Shown: positions 62,792 through 64,000 of the stretch, piece after piece | Layout of the letters: the number at the start of each line of letters is the position of its first letter | Position numbering within the stretch: position 1 is the stretch's first letter | Assembly: GCF_046159835.1 (NCBI RefSeq) | Contig: NZ_JBJXCY010000003.1 | Span: forward strand, 62,001 to 126,000 | DNA from: JACKJK01 sp046159835 | Lineage (GTDB): Bacteria; Pseudomonadota; Alphaproteobacteria; Rhizobiales; Tepidamorphaceae | DNA: 64,000 bases | Direction of reading: 5' to 3' | The notes under the pieces: generated by a model | Told to the model about the DNA's origin: nothing | Databases searched by the model: none | Seen by the model: only the letters and a program-made list of their open reading frames with translations | Program-made: the position numbers and the translations under genes

Positions 62792-64000
62792 TTATTCGGG
62801 CTTCGCGGCGGCGGTCACTTCGCGCAGCTTGCCGCCACCCTTTCGGGGGACGGATGTGCCCGACTGGTTGGACCGGATGAAGTCTGATATGCGCGGCGCG
62901 ATCTCGGAGCGGAAGCGCGAGCCATTGAACACGCCGTAGTGGCCAACGCGCGGCTGCATGTAGTGGACCTTCTTCTCGGCGGGGAGACTATCGCACAACT
63001 CGTGGGCGGCCTTGGTCTGGCCGACGCCGGAAATGTCGTCGCGCTCGCCTTCAACGGTCATCAGCGCGCACTGCGTGATCGCACTGCAATCGACCAGCTC
63101 GCCCCGGTGCTTCATGGTGCGCTTGGGCAGCGTGTGCTCGATGAACACGGTCTCCACCGTCTGCAGGTAGAACTCGGCCGTCAGGTCCATCACCGCCATG
63201 TACTCGTCGTAGAACTCGCGGTGCTTTTCCGCCGAGTCCCCGTCGCCGTCGATGAGGTGGTTGAACATGTCGTGGTGGGCGGAAATGTGCCGGTCGAGGT
63301 TCATCGACATGAAGCCCGACAGCTGCAGGAAGCCAGGATAGACGTCACGCATGAAACCGGGATGCGGGAACGGCACCTTCATGATGACGTTGCGGCGGAA
63401 CCAGTCGAGATCGCGGGTCTCGGCAAGGCGGTTCACCGCGGTGGGGTTGATGCGCGTGTCGATCGGCCCGCCCATCAGCGTCATGGTGCTCGGCGTGTAG
63501 GGATCCTTGCGCGCTTCCATGACGGCGACCGCGGCCAGAACCGGAACGGACGGCTGGCAAACGGCCATGACGTGTGTGTCGCCGCCCAGCCGGTGCAGCA
63601 TGGAAATGATGTAGTCGACGTAGTCGTCGAGGTCGAAGCGCCCGTCGGTCATCGGGACCATGCGGGCATCGTTCCAGTCGGTGATGTAGACGTCGTGGTT
63701 GGGCAGCATGTCTTCCACCGTGCCGCGCAGCAGCGTTGCGTAGTGTCCGGACATGGGGGCGACCAGCAGCAGCTTGGGGCCGGGCTGGTACTTGCTCTTG
63801 GATTCCTTGACGAAGTGCAGCAGCTGGCCGAACGGGCGGCGCCAGACGATCTCCTCGTGGACGGGGACACGCACGCCATCGACCGAAACGGTCTCGATCC
63901 CGAATGCCGGCTTGCCGTAGCGCCGCGTGGTGCGCTCGAAGACCTCGGCCATGGCCGCCATGGTGCGGCCGAAATGGGTGTGGGTGAGCGGATTGACGGG
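62792..64000 (-). CDS. phaZ: Intracellular polyhydroxyalkanoate depolymerase (partial, 5' end off window)
   Basis: Degrades stored polyhydroxybutyrate granules. The visible part is 389 residues from the ATG at 63961 plus 13 upstream codons ending NPLTHTHFGRT that match the family N-terminus, so the true start lies beyond 64000. The nucleophile region VMAVCQPSVPVLAAVAVM has Cys where secreted depolymerases have Ser, as in the PhaZ intracellular type. The catalytic Asp and His are likely in EGERDDISG and VGHYGVFNG. The stop and C-terminus are complete. Confidence 0.9.
   Translation of the reverse strand, partial: PVNPLTHTHFGRTMAAMAEVFERTTRRYGKPAFGIETVSVDGVRVPVHEEIVWRRPFGQLLHFVKESKSKYQPGPKLLLVAPMSGHYATLLRGTVEDMLPNHDVYITDWNDARMVPMTDGRFDLDDYVDYIISMLHRLGGDTHVMAVCQPSVPVLAAVAVMEARKDPYTPSTMTLMGGPIDTRINPTAVNRLAETRDLDWFRRNVIMKVPFPHPGFMRDVYPGFLQLSGFMSMNLDRHISAHHDMFNHLIDGDGDSAEKHREFYDEYMAVMDLTAEFYLQTVETVFIEHTLPKRTMKHRGELVDCSAITQCALMTVEGERDDISGVGQTKAAHELCDSLPAEKKVHYMQPRVGHYGVFNGSRFRSEIAPRISDFIRSNQSGTSVPRKGGGKLREVTAAAKPE

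Overview
The window is a GC-rich stretch of core chromosome from an alphaproteobacterium, most likely of the Hyphomicrobiales (Rhizobiales) or an early branch near them. The evidence is marker families found mainly in this class (a TIGR02300 zinc-ribbon protein, DUF1150, DUF2852, Irr, an AccD with a degenerate zinc ribbon, an NDUFA9-like epimerase) and gene orders typical of the group: sppA-ihfB-lapA/trpF-trpB-trpA-accD-folC/trxA, lptC-lptA-lptB-rpoN-hpf-ptsN, fabA-fabB-fabI next to irr, and mutM/ubiE-ubiB-coaBC-dut. I see no prophage, insertion sequence, integron, CRISPR array or toxin cluster. Genus and species cannot be fixed from the sequence alone.

Layout. 0.2-7.4 kb: trxA faces a leftward run for tryptophan synthesis (trpF, trpB, trpA), fatty-acid initiation (accD) and folate polyglutamylation (folC), preceded by an ornithine cyclodeaminase-like gene, a LapA-domain membrane protein and ihfB. 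7.5-12.6 kb: sppA, rpsA, cmk and aroA, all leftward. 12.7-14.5 kb: an Asp-rich TIGR02300 protein, tRNA-Ala(GGC), and an hsp20-DUF1150 pair with a possible RNA thermosensor. 14.5-20.8 kb: ptsN, hpf, rpoN and the lptBAC lipopolysaccharide-export genes, then a short RNase D. 20.9-26.8 kb: tRNA-Leu(CAG), an NDUFA9-like protein, uppP, a GST, queG, an SDR epimerase and an alpha/beta hydrolase.

26.9-32.6 kb: a translation block, infC, rpmI, rplT, pheS, (LysE exporter) and pheT. 32.6-36.9 kb: a YiiX-like hydrolase, then fabI, fabB and fabA on the minus strand facing irr. 37-42.9 kb: SH3 protein, 2-hydroxyacid dehydrogenase, cupin, RibD-like reductase, ThiF/MoeB-like enzyme, cysK with its Rrf2 regulator, and dut. 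42.9-48.9 kb: coaBC, ubiB, ubiE, mutM, an enoyl-CoA hydratase and rpsT. 48.9-56.9 kb: an 859-base gene-free region, a rhodanese, then dnaA, dnaN, recF and gyrB in the ancestral bacterial order. 56.9-64 kb: a HAD dehalogenase, a class A penicillin-binding protein, a Bcr/CflA transporter, a YgjP-type metallopeptidase, DUF2852 and a polyhydroxyalkanoate depolymerase cut by the window edge.

The most interesting part is the region before rhodanese-dnaA (48.9-49.7 kb). It holds seven GANTC (CcrM) sites in 263 bases, a near-match CtrA site, an AT-rich tract, a candidate three-way-junction RNA with mutually exclusive hairpins, and a 22-codon Phe/Tyr-rich mini-ORF. It may be a cell-cycle control region, or an origin, for the dnaA cluster. 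Other points of note are an apparent AUA start codon for infC, a perfect CtrA full site upstream of the PBP1A gene, a duplicated and diverged gene tail with a palindrome after the SDR gene, a duplicated ribosome-binding site before trpF, and a 140-residue extension on LptB.
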